Assembly (NCBI GenBank): GCA_037179515.1
Contig: JAXCGZ010022658.1
Coordinates: 183,501 to 247,500, forward strand
Source of the DNA: Halocaridina rubra
Taxonomy: Eukaryota; Arthropoda; Malacostraca; Decapoda; Atyidae
Length of the DNA: 64,000 nt
Direction of reading: 5' to 3'
The notes under the pieces were generated by a model. It was given only the letters and a program-made list of their open reading frames with translations, had not been told where the DNA came from and ran no database searches. Shown piece after piece: positions 35,384-45,557 of the stretch. The position numbers and the translations under genes were made by a program. The number at the start of each line of letters is the position of its first letter. Positions within the stretch are counted from its first letter, which is position 1.

Positions 35384-38207
35384 TTGTTATACACAAATGC
35401 TGATGGATTAGCTGGTAAGGCAGTAGAATTAAAAGATAGGATTCACAACAGTAAGGCAGATATAGTAGCAATTACAGAGACTAAGTTGAGTGAGGACATA
35501 AACAGTGTCACAGTTTTTCCTAAGGGTTTCAGAATACTAAGGGTTGAAAGATCTGAGAGGACTGGTGGAGGGATAGCACTGCTCATAAGTGAAAGGATTC
35601 AAGTCGAAGAAATAAACTTGGCTATAGAAAGTGAGTTCAAGGAATTTCTTGTTGCTCGCATAAATACTAGGTCAGAGAGCATTATAATAACTGTTGTATA
35701 CAACCAACCAAGGAACCAAAATAGGCTTGAAGTTTATGAGGAAAGTCATATAGGTACTATTGAAGTCATAAACTCAGTTGTTAACATGGCATGGGAAAAA
35801 AATGTAGGATTTTGATTATGGGAGACTTTAATCATAAAGAGATAGATTGGATAAATCTTGACCCACACAGTGGTGAGGACTCATTCGGGGCAAGATTCCT
35901 AGATTGCGTACAAGGGAATTTCCTACACCAACATGTAATGGAACCAACAAGGGCCAGGGGTGGGGATGAGCCATCACTACTTGATCTAGTGTTCACAGAT
36001 AATGTGTTGGATATTGAAAAAAAATTGAGTATGAACCACCAATTGGAAAGAGTGACCACTGTGTGTTGTTGATGGAGTATATCATTGAAGATATTCTTCC
36101 TGAGAGTAGAGGCACTGAGGACATGAGGAGGAACTATCCGAAAGGAGATTACATCAAAATGAATGAGCTTTTTGCAGTTATTGACTGGAGAACCTTATTT
36201 TACAACAAATCTATTCAAGAAATGTATGACATCTTTTGTGAGAAATATGGGAAGATAGTAGATTGCTGCATACCTGTCACCAAAGTAGGTGTAATTCATG
36301 CCAGAGAGAAATGGTTCGATAATGGGTGTAAAAGAGTTAAGGAGTGGAGAGACAAATGCTGGAAAAGGTATAGGAGGAGAAAAAACATAAATGCCTGGCA
36401 AACCTACAAAAGAGCAAGAAATGACTACCTAAGTAAAAGGAGAGAGGCAGAGAGAGATTATGAGAGGGACATCACCAGGAAGGCTAAGGAAAATCCCAAG
36501 CTTTTCCACAGCTTCATCAGAGGAAAACTGAAGGTAAAAGAACAGGTTTTAAGGCTAAAGAGAGCGGATGGAAGCATCACTGAGACGGATGAAGAGATCT
36601 GCAAAGAATTGAACAAGGAGTTTCAGTCAGTATTTACAGTAGAAAATACCCCACCCCCTCAGATTGCAGTGATAGAAGCTCAAGGGCCGGTATTAGTGAG
36701 CATCAACCTTACAGCCACAGAGGTATGCAAAGCGCTGATGGATTTAGATGTTCATAAAGCTACAGGTCCCGATGACATATCCCCTCATGTGCTTAAAAAA
36801 TGCGCAAACACAATATCAGTGGCACTAAGTATCATATTTAAGGAGTCACTGGAGTTGGGGGAGATTCCAAGATGCTGGAAACAAGCAAATGTGATACCTA
36901 TCTTCAAAAAGGGAAGGAGGGATACGGCTCTGAACTATAGACCTGTTTCCTTGACCAGCATAGTTTGCAAAGTTATGGAGAAACTACTAAGGAAACATAT
37001 CTCTCTTCACTTGGAATCCTTCAACTTTTTGTCAGTGAGGCAACATGGCTTCAGAGAAGGTAGATCAACAGTAACAAACTTATTAGAATTTTATGATGAG
37101 GTAAGCCAAATCTTACAGGAAAGAGAGGGCTGGGCAGATTACATATTCCTAGACTTCCAGAAAGCGTTTGACACTGTTCCACATGGGAGACTTATTAGGA
37201 AGCTGCAATCAATGGCTAGAATAGGTGGAAATGTTTTGGAATGGATAAAAACTTACTTAGAAGGAAGGGAACAGAGGGTTAGAGTAAGACACTCAGTGTC
37301 TGTATGGAGAAGAGTTAGTAGTGGAGTTCAACAGGGTTCAGTTTTAGGGCCACTTTTGTTCCTTGTATATGTAAATGACCTACCAGAGTCTGTAAATTCA
37401 TTCATGAATATGTTTGCAGATGATGCAAAGATTGTGAAGAAAGTAAAAAACGAGAACAATGGTAGAGAACTTCAGGAGGATCTAAATAATCTGCATGAGT
37501 GGTCAGAAAAGTGGCTAATGAAATTCAATACTTCAAAATGTAAGGTAATGAGAATGGGTACAAGTGCAAGAAGGCCCAAGCTTGACTACTCGGTGGCTGG
37601 AGTACAACTTCAAGAGACAGAAAATGAGAGAGATCTAGGAGTAAACATACTGGCAGATTTGTCTCCAGAAATACATATAAATGGCATAGTAAGGGCAGCA
37701 TATGCATTCTTATCAAATGTAAGGGTAGCCTTCAGGCACATGGACAAGGAAATGTTCAGAAATATTTATGTAACCTATGTGAGGCCAAAACTCGAATATG
37801 CAGCCCCCTTTTGGAATCCGCACTTGAAAAAGCACATAGCTAAGCTTGAAAAAGTTCAAAGACATGCCACGAAACTGGTGCCAGAAATACGCAATCTCAG
37901 TTATGATGAGAGGCTGAGGGAATTAGACTTACCATCACTCGAAGCTAGAAGAGTGAGGGGGGATATGGTGACAGTCTTTAAATTCCTTCATGGTTATGAT
38001 AGAGTGGATAGGGATGGATATTTTGATATGGCAGGCTCTAGAACTAGAGGTCATAGTTTGAAGCTTCGTAAGAAAACTTCTTCGCAGGATGTAAGGAAAT
38101 ACTTTTTCAGTGTAAGAGTAGTTGATAATTTGAATTGGCTAAGCGAGGAGGTAGTTAATGCTATCTCAATCCATAGTTTTAAGGACAGGTATGATAAGTA
38201 TCACTAA
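35384..38207 (+). pseudogene. LINE copy B ORF2: endonuclease and RT with two frameshifts
   Basis: Endonuclease: LLYTNADGLAGKAVELK, VAITETKLSEDIN, GGGIALLISERIQVEEIN, IMGDFNHKEIDW and LLDLVFTDN. An A-run at 35804-35812 has lost one base relative to copy A, and one near 36015 has gained about two, so the protein is spread over three frames (35384-35815, 35791-36030, 36063-38207). RT from 36063: KATGPDDISPHVLKK, NYRPVSLTSIVCKVMEKLL, FLDFQKAFDTVPHGRL, a QQGSVLGPLLF box (copy A has PQGS) and an intact MFADDAKIV box. The C-terminus ends FKDRYDKYH, complete compared with copy A. Only the two slips and the Pro-to-Gln change visibly spoil it. Confidence 0.92.
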
Positions 38208-38297
38208 GTATAAAATGGAACCGATGAGGAGACGGGAAGATACGAGCTTTGGGCTCTTTCCCGTAAACACAATTAGGTAATCACAATTAGGTAATCA

Positions 38298-38472
<175 letters not shown>

Positions 38473-38705
38473 TATTTACTATATGTAAATAATACTTTAT
38501 TATATGTAAATAATACTTTATTGAGAGTTTTCACTATACACTACATAGGGCCAGTAGATAGCTTTGCTTTTGGTGTTGAAGGGAGTAGGGAACCAGGTCC
38601 CGAAGTTGATTTTGAATATAAATATTGTACAGTAATGTATATATTATAGTGAAGTTTAGCTCCTTATTGACTTTATTTTTCTCTGAAAACTGTATTTGAA
38701 ATAAG

Positions 38706-38889
38706 GGATCTTGTAAAGAAGAGTAACCCCAGGTGCTCTAGGCTTTATCATATTACAAGGCAAGTCAGCTAACTTAATTTCACCCCAACTTACTTGCCCT
38801 GACTTGGCCTCATCTAAGCTAACCTAAGAATTTATGTGGTTATTTAACTTCACATGGTATTTTGGGGGTTACTTATCTCTCCATGATCC
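38706..38889. mobile_element. foldback MITE, GGATCTTGTAAAG family
   Basis: Left end GGATCTTGTAAAGAAGAGTA, right end GGGGTTACTTATCTCTCCAT then GATCC. Interior has CTAAGCTAACCTAAG and TATTACAAGGCAAGTCAGC. Confidence 0.72.
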
Positions 38890-40694
38890 AACATAGGTGA
38901 TAACAATTAATACACTTTAGGATGAGGTCAAAGAAATCAGGTCACTTTGACGGACTTCATGAGATGACATTAGCTTTAGGAATCGCCTGACTGAGTTGTC
39001 TGTTGGACGTTTTTACTTCTAATTGTAACTGCTTCATAGATACCAAGTGGACTGTGTATGCTTATCCTCCATGCTTTTAATTTTTTTTCCTTTACAAGAA
39101 TTGGCCTATTAAAAGCTTTTCTATATTGTCAGTATTTCCTTTGTTTTTTTTTGTATTGGCTATGTAATTTATTTTTAAATTTTCCTAAATACTGTATGTG
39201 TGTTTTGGGCAATTTTGACTTTTGTTTCTTATAAAATGAATAATAGCGTTGTTGTTTAAATTGAAACCTTTATAAGGTAATCCATATAGAGCCAAAGTAA
39301 ATGGGACATAGTAAATAAAAGATGATTTGAAAATGTTATGCTGAGTCTTCTTGCGATCAGAGAGCAGTGAACCCTAACATGGAAACCATGTCGGTGGCCA
39401 TATTAGAGTTATAGTTTTTTTTCCTTTACATATTTTCTGGCTCTAATTAACGTCAGTGTAAGGGACAATTAGGAGAAGATAGGAGAGCTCCTAGGGACTT
39501 TGATCATGAATGAAGTGAAAAAAATTAATTGATGGCTGAGGAGAGAGCAGCGTGAAGTCTTCAAGGAATCAAGGAACTACTGTACCATCTGTGCATGCAA
39601 CCAACTGCTAGATCTTCCTCTGGCAAGAAATTTGACTGGTTTACTTGACGAATAGGGATTTGTTTTATTTGATTGTGCTTTGAAAATTGTACTAATTCAT
39701 TGTCTTAAAGTTTCGTTCTCATTTAGCATTCCCTTTATCCATTTAAGTTTTAGGTTGTCATTCTTTCATGTGTAGGCTCTGAACACTGTTGATTTTATGA
39801 TGCATTTAGTCAGAAAGAATAAGAATGGGTTTTATGTGTGTTTTCCTGATCTTAGTTGATTGAATGGAGAATTTGAGGCTAGGGACTGATTTGGCAGGAG
39901 TTGCCATAAATAGAAAGCCACTTCCCCTAATATTTTAAGACTTAATGGCTGTGTTTAATAGAACCAATCAAGTCGCCTCTAGATCTCCTGTTGTGGATTA
40001 AGCAGTATAGGTATATAGTTTACAGGAGGGAGTAAAACTGTTGTAAATGAGGTGGAGCAAGGCTGTTGGGAATGTCTCCAGTGTATTTTCCTGACACAAA
40101 GAGTGGCTAGTTAAGCTATATTTTATTTTAGGCTCCAAAAGTATGTTGTCTTGCAATTGGAAAATGGCTATTAAAGGGAGTGGCAGGAGGGGACTGGGAG
40201 TGCTCTGATCTGTATTTTCCTGCTGCAGTGAGTTTAGGTTAGAAAAGAATGCTTGTACTGTAAAAGGAAGAGTAATGGCATGGTGCCGTAGGTAAGTCAA
40301 ATAACCTAACCTAATGTACCCTAACCCCACCCAGCCATACCTAATCTAACCTAACCTACCAATATTCCATTTTCCACTTCATTTTCCACCTCATTGAAAC
40401 ATGATAGTCTCCCTTGCTCCTCACTATTTTTTCTAACTATGCAGGTTTTACAGGGTCTCAAGAAAGAAGCAAGGTAACGTGCAATATTCTGATGTTGTAT
40501 ATTCTCTTGAATCAGGAATTGTGTGAACTAAGCCTTGGTTGTTTAATGATGAACAAATTATATGCTATTAAGGTACGAAAAAATGTACTGTGAAATTTAC
40601 TCAGAAATATCAGGGCACTGAGTTTATACGTTCTTTGAAATAGGATAAAAGGAAAAGGAAGGGAAAACATGCAAGTTTCACTACTATCTGAGAG
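38890..40694. other. unassigned intergenic DNA
   Basis: No gene supported. 40255-40365 is a half copy of the GGATCTTGTAAAG MITE (AAGGAAGAGTAATGGCATGG then AACCTAACCTAATG). The rest is AT-rich single-copy-looking sequence. Confidence 0.5.
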
Positions 40695-41200
40695 GGTTTG
40701 CTAACCTAACACTAGTGACAAACCGTAAACTGCTGTTGGGGATCTCTTCCAACACTACAGGCATTCCTCCTCAAGAGTCTGGTCGAATTCAGTGTTCGGT
40801 ATTATTATTGTTAGGTTATAAGTTCACCCTATGTTACTGCTTTGGAGAACTACTGGGAACAGCAGATGCCCTAAGCTGTCCTCCAGTACAGGATCCTTCT
40901 GTAGATAGTACTGAGTACCAGGTAACTTGGAGAACCTGGTTATTTCTCTAGAATCGTCTCTTGTAACCAGTGCTCACAAAAGAGAGCATACTAGTAAGGA
41001 TCTTATCCTGTAGAAGGTGCTCTGGTTTTGTGAAAGTGGTAGGCTACTTCTGCAAGGGAGACTCGGACTTTACTCCATATGTTCATAGGAGAAATGAAAT
41101 TTCTTTACAGACTGGTTGCAGTCTGGGTTTCCCCAAAATCTCATGGTAGCTAATTCCCATACATTTGTTCCTAGGAGGTCCTCAGAATTCGCTGATTTAT
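40695..41200 (+). pseudogene. Ty3/gypsy pol fragment 1: RNase H end and linker
   Basis: TNRKLLLGISSNTTGIPPQ, then SGRIQ, GYKFTLCY and GTADALSCPPVQDPS follow the RNase H C-terminal pattern of Ty3/gypsy (TDHKPL..., ...RIQRW..., ...ADALSRLP). Downstream frames give pieces of the linker to integrase (SKDLIL, VLWFCESG). Several stops. Its domain content precedes a fresh RT at 42060, so it belongs to a different element from fragment 2. Confidence 0.65.
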
Positions 41201-41780
41201 GGACAAGCTAAACCTTTACCTCTTCTTTAGGATGGGGGAGGAAATTATTTTCGGTGTAAAAGTTAATGAAAAGTTACTGCCTTTTGAAATTGGCAGTGAT
41301 GAAACTATTTCTACATGAGGCAAAGACTCCAATGATTTTTTAAATTTGCAGATGTAAGCTTGCTCAAAGAAACTGAGTGCTTAACAATGTATGAAAATAA
41401 TTGTGCTTGCTAAAGCTATTGTAATGCATATAAAACTGATGTCTATTCTGCTCATACTCTTTATGTTGTAAACTCTAATTACAAATGCTCCCCTACTTAG
41501 GAACATTGGCAGATGTGAACACAGCCCTACCCATTATCTACCTTTGTGTTAATGTATGTATTACTTTACTGTATCATTACCTTATTAATTCTGTATTCAT
41601 GAATACTTTATTTTTACTGTATTCACTAATACTGTGATTGCTGTATTCATTAATACTCTATACTCTTTGTTGTAAGTAGAAGTTGTCCTTTGCTAAGTAC
41701 TGTAAAGTACTGCATATGTATATACTGTACAGTATCTTTTTTTTTACCTAAGTACAATTTACAAAAAGTTATGCTTATGA

Positions 41781-43880
41781 ATGGACTTCTGGAAGCTAAC
41801 TCTTCCGTTGAGTAGGAGAGTATCTACTCAAATTTTTGTGAAAAAAATCTTATTAGTAAGGTGGGTAATTATGTTGCTTGAAAAAAATGAAGCATCTAAA
41901 GTGAATAAAATTGATTCTTTGGAATGGTTACTGGATCGATATTCCAGGGATCATCATAATGTCATTTATTGTATTTTGACAATAACTCATGTCAAGATTG
42001 AAATTTTATCTCAAGTTCATGAAGCTCGTACAGTTCCATTTCTTCACAAACTTGTGGTTTAGGTGGCATTAAAGAAACATTTGAATGTTGGAATAATTGA
42101 TCCACTTACCCATAGTGAGTGGGCAGAGCCTATGGTGTATGTTCTGAAACAAGCGGGGGTTTCTATTCATATGCGTTCAGATTTCAGTGAGCTGAGTTAA
42201 TAAACTTAATGTGGTAAGTATCCATTACCCAAAATGGAAGAATTGTTGTCGAGTGTAGGTAAAGGAAATTTTCTTTCAAATTAAAGTGCAGAATCCTCAT
42301 TTGCAGATTCCACTTGAGGAGAGGAGCCAGGAGTATTTAGTTATCTTGGATATTGATTACTTGATAAAAAAAACCCGCCTTTTGGCTTTCCTTCATCTCT
42401 TCTATCTTTCAGTGGTTTGTCTCAGCCGATAGCTGGAATTGAAACAGTTCAGTTTTATATAGATGATATTTTAGTGACTGATGAAACACAAGCTGAGCAT
42501 ATTGAAAGGCTTAGGTAGGTTTTCTGCATATTGTGAGAACACAATATATTATTGAACAAGAGAAAATCAGTATTGAACACCTCTTCCATTGAGTACTTGG
42601 AGTACCATATCTCAGGTAAAGGTATTAAACCAATCCCTTATAAAAATGAAGGCTGTTAATGAAACCCCATGTCCCAAGTCTATTGCTGACATGTAGGCTT
42701 TCTTGGGGATGGTCACCTGTTTTTTTAAATATGCTTAAGATTTCTCAACTAAGTTTTCCCCCCTGTCTGATATGCTTAAGAATAGTGTGAAATTTAGGTG
42801 GACTAAAGTGGAACAGGATGCATTTCAAAGTATTAATGGTGATATGTGGGAAGGATTTTTTTTTAATGGTGAATACCCCTGATTATTGAAGTAGATCTAC
42901 ATCTTGTAGGTGTATTCTGTGTGTTGTTACAGAATGTAAATGGACATGAGCTAGCCATTTATATAGCAAGCAAGAGGTTATATCCTGTCGAGTCAAATTA
43001 TTCCCAATTGGACAAGGAAAGTTTGGCGTTCGTATTTCATTTGAAGCATTTCGAATATTTTTACGTAGTATGAAGTTTGTAGCTAGAACTGATCATAAAA
43101 CTTTCCTAGGATTGTTTGGTAAAGGAAGTCGTATTCCTTGCAATTCTAGTACTTGGATCAAAGATTGACACATTTGCTCTCTCAGGATTCTTGTGATCTG
43201 GTTTATAGATCAGGGTACGATAATGCCGTAGCAGACGCATGTTACTTATTGATGATGGTTTTGAATCTAAGGTGCCCACTGACTGTGACAAGTTAGTAGA
43301 ATCGCTTGAATTTGATGATTTTCCTTTCTGACTTTTTAACTTTTAGCCAGTAGAGAAGTTATGTTTAAACAGCTGTTAAACTGCCTTTAAGTTGGCTGGA
43401 ATGATAAACCTGTGGAAGTAGCAGCATATACTTATGTAAAATCAGACTTAAGCCTGCATAATAATGTCATTCTGCTCAAGAAGAGAGTTTTCATTCCTGG
43501 TGAAATTAATCGTAAAGTACAAGAGCATTTGCATTGTGGTCATAATGGCATTAGTGCCATGAAAACCATAACAGGAAATTGAGTTTGGTGGCCTAGAATA
43601 GATCAAGACATGGCTGAGCTTACAATGAACTTTTAACATATGGTTTAGAATTTCCAGATGCCCCAAACCCCATTTTTTTCTTGACCTTGTGCTGGAGAAC
43701 CTTGATCTAAACATTTTGATTTTGCGGGTTGCATTGAGGATATTTTTTTTTTTTTTTTTTTTTTTGTGATTGGAGACTCATACACAGAATTCATGGATGT
43801 TCATATCTCTAGTTCTAGGATATCATCTGTTGCCATAAAAATTCTGAGGAAGTCTTTTTGTAATTTTGAAAATTCATGGT
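41781..43880 (+). pseudogene. Ty3/gypsy pol fragment 2: RT, RNase H, integrase
   Basis: Domains appear in the correct order but in many frames. RT fingers: VHEARTVPFLHKL at 42020 and IIDPLTHSEWAEPMVYVLK at 42095. The catalytic FYIDDILVTDETQAEH is at 42453. EYHISGKGIKP is at 42600. RNase H: ASKRLYPVESNYSQLDKESL near 42970 and ARTDHKTFLGLFG at 43085. The integrase zinc-binding region lies at 43470-43620 (NRKVQEHLHCGHNGISAMK), and integrase core pieces follow at 43715-43850 (VIGDSYTEFMDVH). At least eight stops or shifts and a T run (43741-43764) are present. The element is long dead, and LTRs were not identified. Confidence 0.8.
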
Positions 43881-43895
43881 TGTTATTTCCAATCG

Positions 43896-43926
43896 TGCCA
43901 GTTAGCTTAAGTCTAAGCTAACTGGC
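43896..43926. repeat. perfect 13-bp-arm hairpin
   Basis: GCCAGTTAGCTTA, a 4-base loop AGTC, then TAAGCTAACTGGC. It lies between the gypsy integrase remnant and a GA array. Confidence 0.8.

Positions 43927-43929
<3 letters not shown>

Positions 43930-43991
<62 letters not shown>
43930..43991. repeat. (GA)n microsatellite
   Basis: About 31 GA units. Confidence 0.97.
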
Positions 43992-43996
<5 letters not shown>

Positions 43997-44051
43997 TTAC
44001 GAACTGGGTGTTGAAATATCTTTGTCTTGTAGATTATCATGATTTATCTTA

Positions 44052-44160
<109 letters not shown>

Positions 44161-44286
44161 GATTTCTAGTAGAATACAACTGAGAAGCAAGCTAGGTTTG
44201 ATCTAGGTAATGTTGAGGCCTTTACAGATGTTTTGAAATTTTGCAGTTAGATATGGCTTTCTTTGAAAAGGCATATACTATTATTT

Positions 44287-44306
44287 CTCTCTCTCTCTCG
44301 TTCTCT

Positions 44307-44401
<95 letters not shown>
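44287..44401. repeat. (CT)n microsatellite at a LINE 5' junction
   Basis: CT units with two small breaks, ending where LINE coding begins. A short CTCTC (48957-48963) follows the LINE 3' end, suggesting the element landed in this array. Confidence 0.96.
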
Positions 44402-44403
<2 letters not shown>

Positions 44404-45551
44404 AAGAACAAGTCGGGTTACTTCAGGGAACATACAACTCACAGCAGACGACACCGGAACCGCAGGGTGTAACCCCTACCCGGCCCCTACCTGAGGGAAG
44501 CCTGCTTCTGGGTGACACAAACCTCTCCCCTGTCCATATGTCAGACTTGAACCAACAATGCTCCGTTCAAACTTTAAAAGGAGCTAATATAGATCTCATA
44601 AATTGCTGGGTCTCAGAGAAACTTCGATGGGCTCCTAAATATTGCATCTTATACTGCGGTATTCAAGACATCCTTAATGGATCTCAGCCTGTGGATATCC
44701 TTGATAGATTGGGTTCTCTCATAACCGATCTCAAGGAGGTGAACGAGGAGATGAGCATACACATATGTGAAGTAGCACCTGTCCTTAGAGTCGAAGAGTT
44801 CGATGAAAAGATCAACTATTTCAATAATCAACTAGCAACTTGGAGTGAGACCAATGGGGTTTCAGTTATCAAGACTAATCTGCAGTTCAGGCTTGGTACC
44901 GGCGACGTTGATCGGATGTGTTATGATGTAAATGATAAGGGGGATGCTCTCAACAGATTTGGCGTCATCAGGTTATTGAACATAATTGCTAAGCAATGCC
45001 CATTCTTCAAACTAAGCAACAACTGGGAAGAAATCATATACCAAACCATACCTACTACATATGCTTCTGTATTGCAGCGGCAACAACGACCGGTCACGGC
45101 CAATAACGACAGTCAAAATAACACATACAGGAACAGAAACTACGACCGGCATCGCCAGCTCCCCTCAATAAGAAATAATAATGAAATCAGAAACGCCTCT
45201 CAAGAAAGTAGCAACGATCAGCATTCTAGAAGGGATCCTCAACAGCATTTGGATGGACGTCATACCCGGGATTTTCGTCATCAGAATCGTCAAATCCCAC
45301 CTGGTACTCGAGGATGGAGACGAGACTCGAGGATGAATCACAGTCTCCATGATCTCGACCAACCACGGCGCTACCCCCAGCGTCCCCGGGAGAGGGAGAA
45401 ATTGCAGCAGCTCTACAGTCGTCGACAGCCCTGTTCAAACTGTGGGGAAATAAACCATGATCTTTCCCACTGTTGGTTTAACTATAGACTTAAATGTGGT
45501 CACTGCCGTGAACATGGCCATAAAACAAGATTATGTCCCTTAAATATATAG
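44402..45551 (+). CDS. LINE ORF1: SGNH-like domain plus two CCHC zinc knuckles
   Basis: The frame is open from the CT array to a TAG at 45549-45551. No convincing start codon is present, and LEEQVGLLQG at the left edge looks like the end of a coiled coil, so the N-terminus is missing. SGNH-like blocks: LLLGDTNLSP (GDS position reads GDT), YCILYCGIQDI (block III) and DKGDALNRFGV (block V, with Asn where His is expected). Both catalytic positions are changed, so esterase activity is unlikely. An Arg/Gln/Asn-rich linker follows, then CSNCGEINHDLSHC and CGHCREHGHKTRLC, two CCHC knuckles for nucleic-acid binding. ORF2 follows in the same frame. Confidence 0.85.
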
Positions 45552-45557
45552 CAATCA
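45549..45557 (+). promoter_or_regulatory. candidate stop-codon readthrough signal UAG-CAA-UCA
   Basis: ORF1 ends in TAG followed by CAATCA, which fits the CAR-YYA context known from tobamovirus-type leaky stops. The downstream frame is ORF2, continuous for 954 codons, and has no ATG until 45648, inside the endonuclease. Readthrough is an inference. Confidence 0.5.

Larger units (their letters stand above)
34849..38297 (+). mobile_element. LINE copy B (CR1/Jockey-group), longest copy of its family
   Basis: Contains part of ORF1 and the whole ORF2, ending in two AATTAGGTAATCACA tail units. CATA repeats flank both ends. The shared part is near-identical to copy A, 20 kb away in the same orientation. 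Copy C (59490-60230) is older. Confidence 0.92.

Noticed and set aside
44241..44401. ORF1 start placed in the Leu-Ser repeat upstream of 44402
   Set aside because: This part is the (CT)n array read in frame; the element itself seems to begin at 44402.
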